Assembly: GCA_963978895.1 (NCBI GenBank)
Contig: OZ022246.1
Coordinates: 25,632,859-25,696,858, forward strand
Direction: 5' to 3'
DNA: 64,000 nt
Source: Erpobdella octoculata
Lineage: Eukaryota; Annelida; Clitellata; Hirudinida; Erpobdellidae
Positions 63,601 to 64,000 of this stretch are shown one piece after another (within the stretch, counting starts at the first letter, position 1; every line of letters begins with the position of its first letter). The translations under genes were made by a program, and so were the position numbers. Under the pieces are notes generated by a model, which was not told the DNA's origin, did not search any database, and saw only the letters and a list, made by a program, of their open reading frames with translations.

Positions 63601-63752
63601 ATCAAATAGTTTGAATTATATTAAAAATAATGTGAAAAAAACGTTATTTTGTTACAATAACAATAACAAAATGCTAGTAAAATCATCTAAGATAAAAATC
63701 TCAACTTATTTAAACATTGATAAAATTATTGTAAACTTACTTGTTGTAAAAT
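57686..63752 (-). CDS. EGF-IPT transmembrane receptor 2 (5' end outside window)
   Basis: Paralogue of receptor 1 with the same exon order. A short stalk exon (63752-about 63741, FTTS) is followed by the beta-rich module (about 63546-63310, starting ANNCVLEDL; second exon about 61667-61470, [14 protein letters not shown] and VLVCKT). Three EGF exons follow (61337-61209, [14 protein letters not shown]; 60831-60712; 60532-60413, Ca2+-binding type). Then come an IPT/TIG exon (about 60260-60076, [16 protein letters not shown]), further extracellular exons near 59895-59705, 59538-59412, 59283-59022 and 58836-58660, and a single TM/tail exon (58291-57686; [19 protein letters not shown]). The tail shares [21 protein letters not shown] and AETIF with receptor 1 but differs in the distal half (YPYDNV, DYENF). 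A 1.6-kb intron (61.7-63.3 kb) is the longest in the gene. Upstream exons, possibly including a lectin head, are outside the window. Confidence 0.72.
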
Positions 63753-64000
63753 CTGTAAAACAAATAAGAAATTAAAAAACCTTTTAATAAAACCATTTTG
63801 TTTTGTTTTTTTATACTGAAAGCTTTTTTGAATTTTTGAAAAATATAAAATAAGTTAATTTTAAATAAATGATAAAAAATAAATATTTTTCCATAGATAA
63901 ATGTATATTAAAAAAATAAATTAAATATTTTCAGTTTTCATACAACTAACAGTTTTGATTTGTAAATTTTACAAATAAGTAAAATCTTGAAAATAATGAA

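Overview
This window is AT-rich animal DNA (GC is low by eye, probably near 30 percent). The genes have many short exons with GT-AG introns, and the domains are metazoan: C-type lectin-like, EGF, IPT/TIG, a PKA-like kinase, and tyrosine signalling motifs. Composition and gene style would fit a hydrozoan cnidarian or another invertebrate, but I cannot name the species. All recognisable genes lie on the minus strand, so 5' ends are at the higher coordinates. Exon joins below were made by eye from GT/AG sites, reading phase and comparison between paralogues.

The core is a tandem array of eleven C-type lectin-like (CTLD) heads, labelled A to K from left to right: about 0.1-0.7, 7.1-7.7, 11.3-11.9, 15.6-16.2, 19.1-19.7, 29.3-29.9, 34.4-35.0, 39.5-40.1, 43.8-44.4, 48.0-48.6 and 55.8-56.4 kb. 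Each has a tiny exon starting the signal peptide, two CTLD exons joined by phase-1 introns, and then Thr-rich mucin-like stalk exons where these can be followed. The heads lack canonical Ca2+/sugar motifs and look like NK-receptor CTLDs.

The heads end in at least four ways. B, C and I each have an intact ITIM-type cassette plus a second transmembrane/tail cassette with two or more tyrosine motifs (true ITAM spacing behind B and C, YxTL-type behind I). H and J have one intact multi-tyrosine tail and one broken ITIM tail. D and E have a membrane segment and a very short tail without signalling tyrosines. F and G end in a hydrophobic C-terminus that looks like a GPI-anchor signal. A runs off the left edge. 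The layout suggests paired inhibitory and activating receptors, either as neighbouring genes or as alternative 3' ends of one head.

A divergent PKA-like kinase gene (20.2-23.9 kb) interrupts the array. To the right (49.6-63.8 kb) are two paralogous receptors with a two-exon beta-rich module, three EGF repeats, IPT/TIG-type domains, one membrane helix and a tyrosine-containing tail. Head K, which has lost the end of its CTLD, sits just upstream of the first and could be spliced to it.

The rest is introns, spacers and repeats: a tandem duplication of about 5-6 kb (25.4-36.5 kb) carrying F and G, a MITE and a GC-richer insertion present in only one copy, a 27-copy 21-bp minisatellite, long TC and AT microsatellites, a tRNA-derived SINE, a LINE 3' fragment and a possible MULE transposase remnant.
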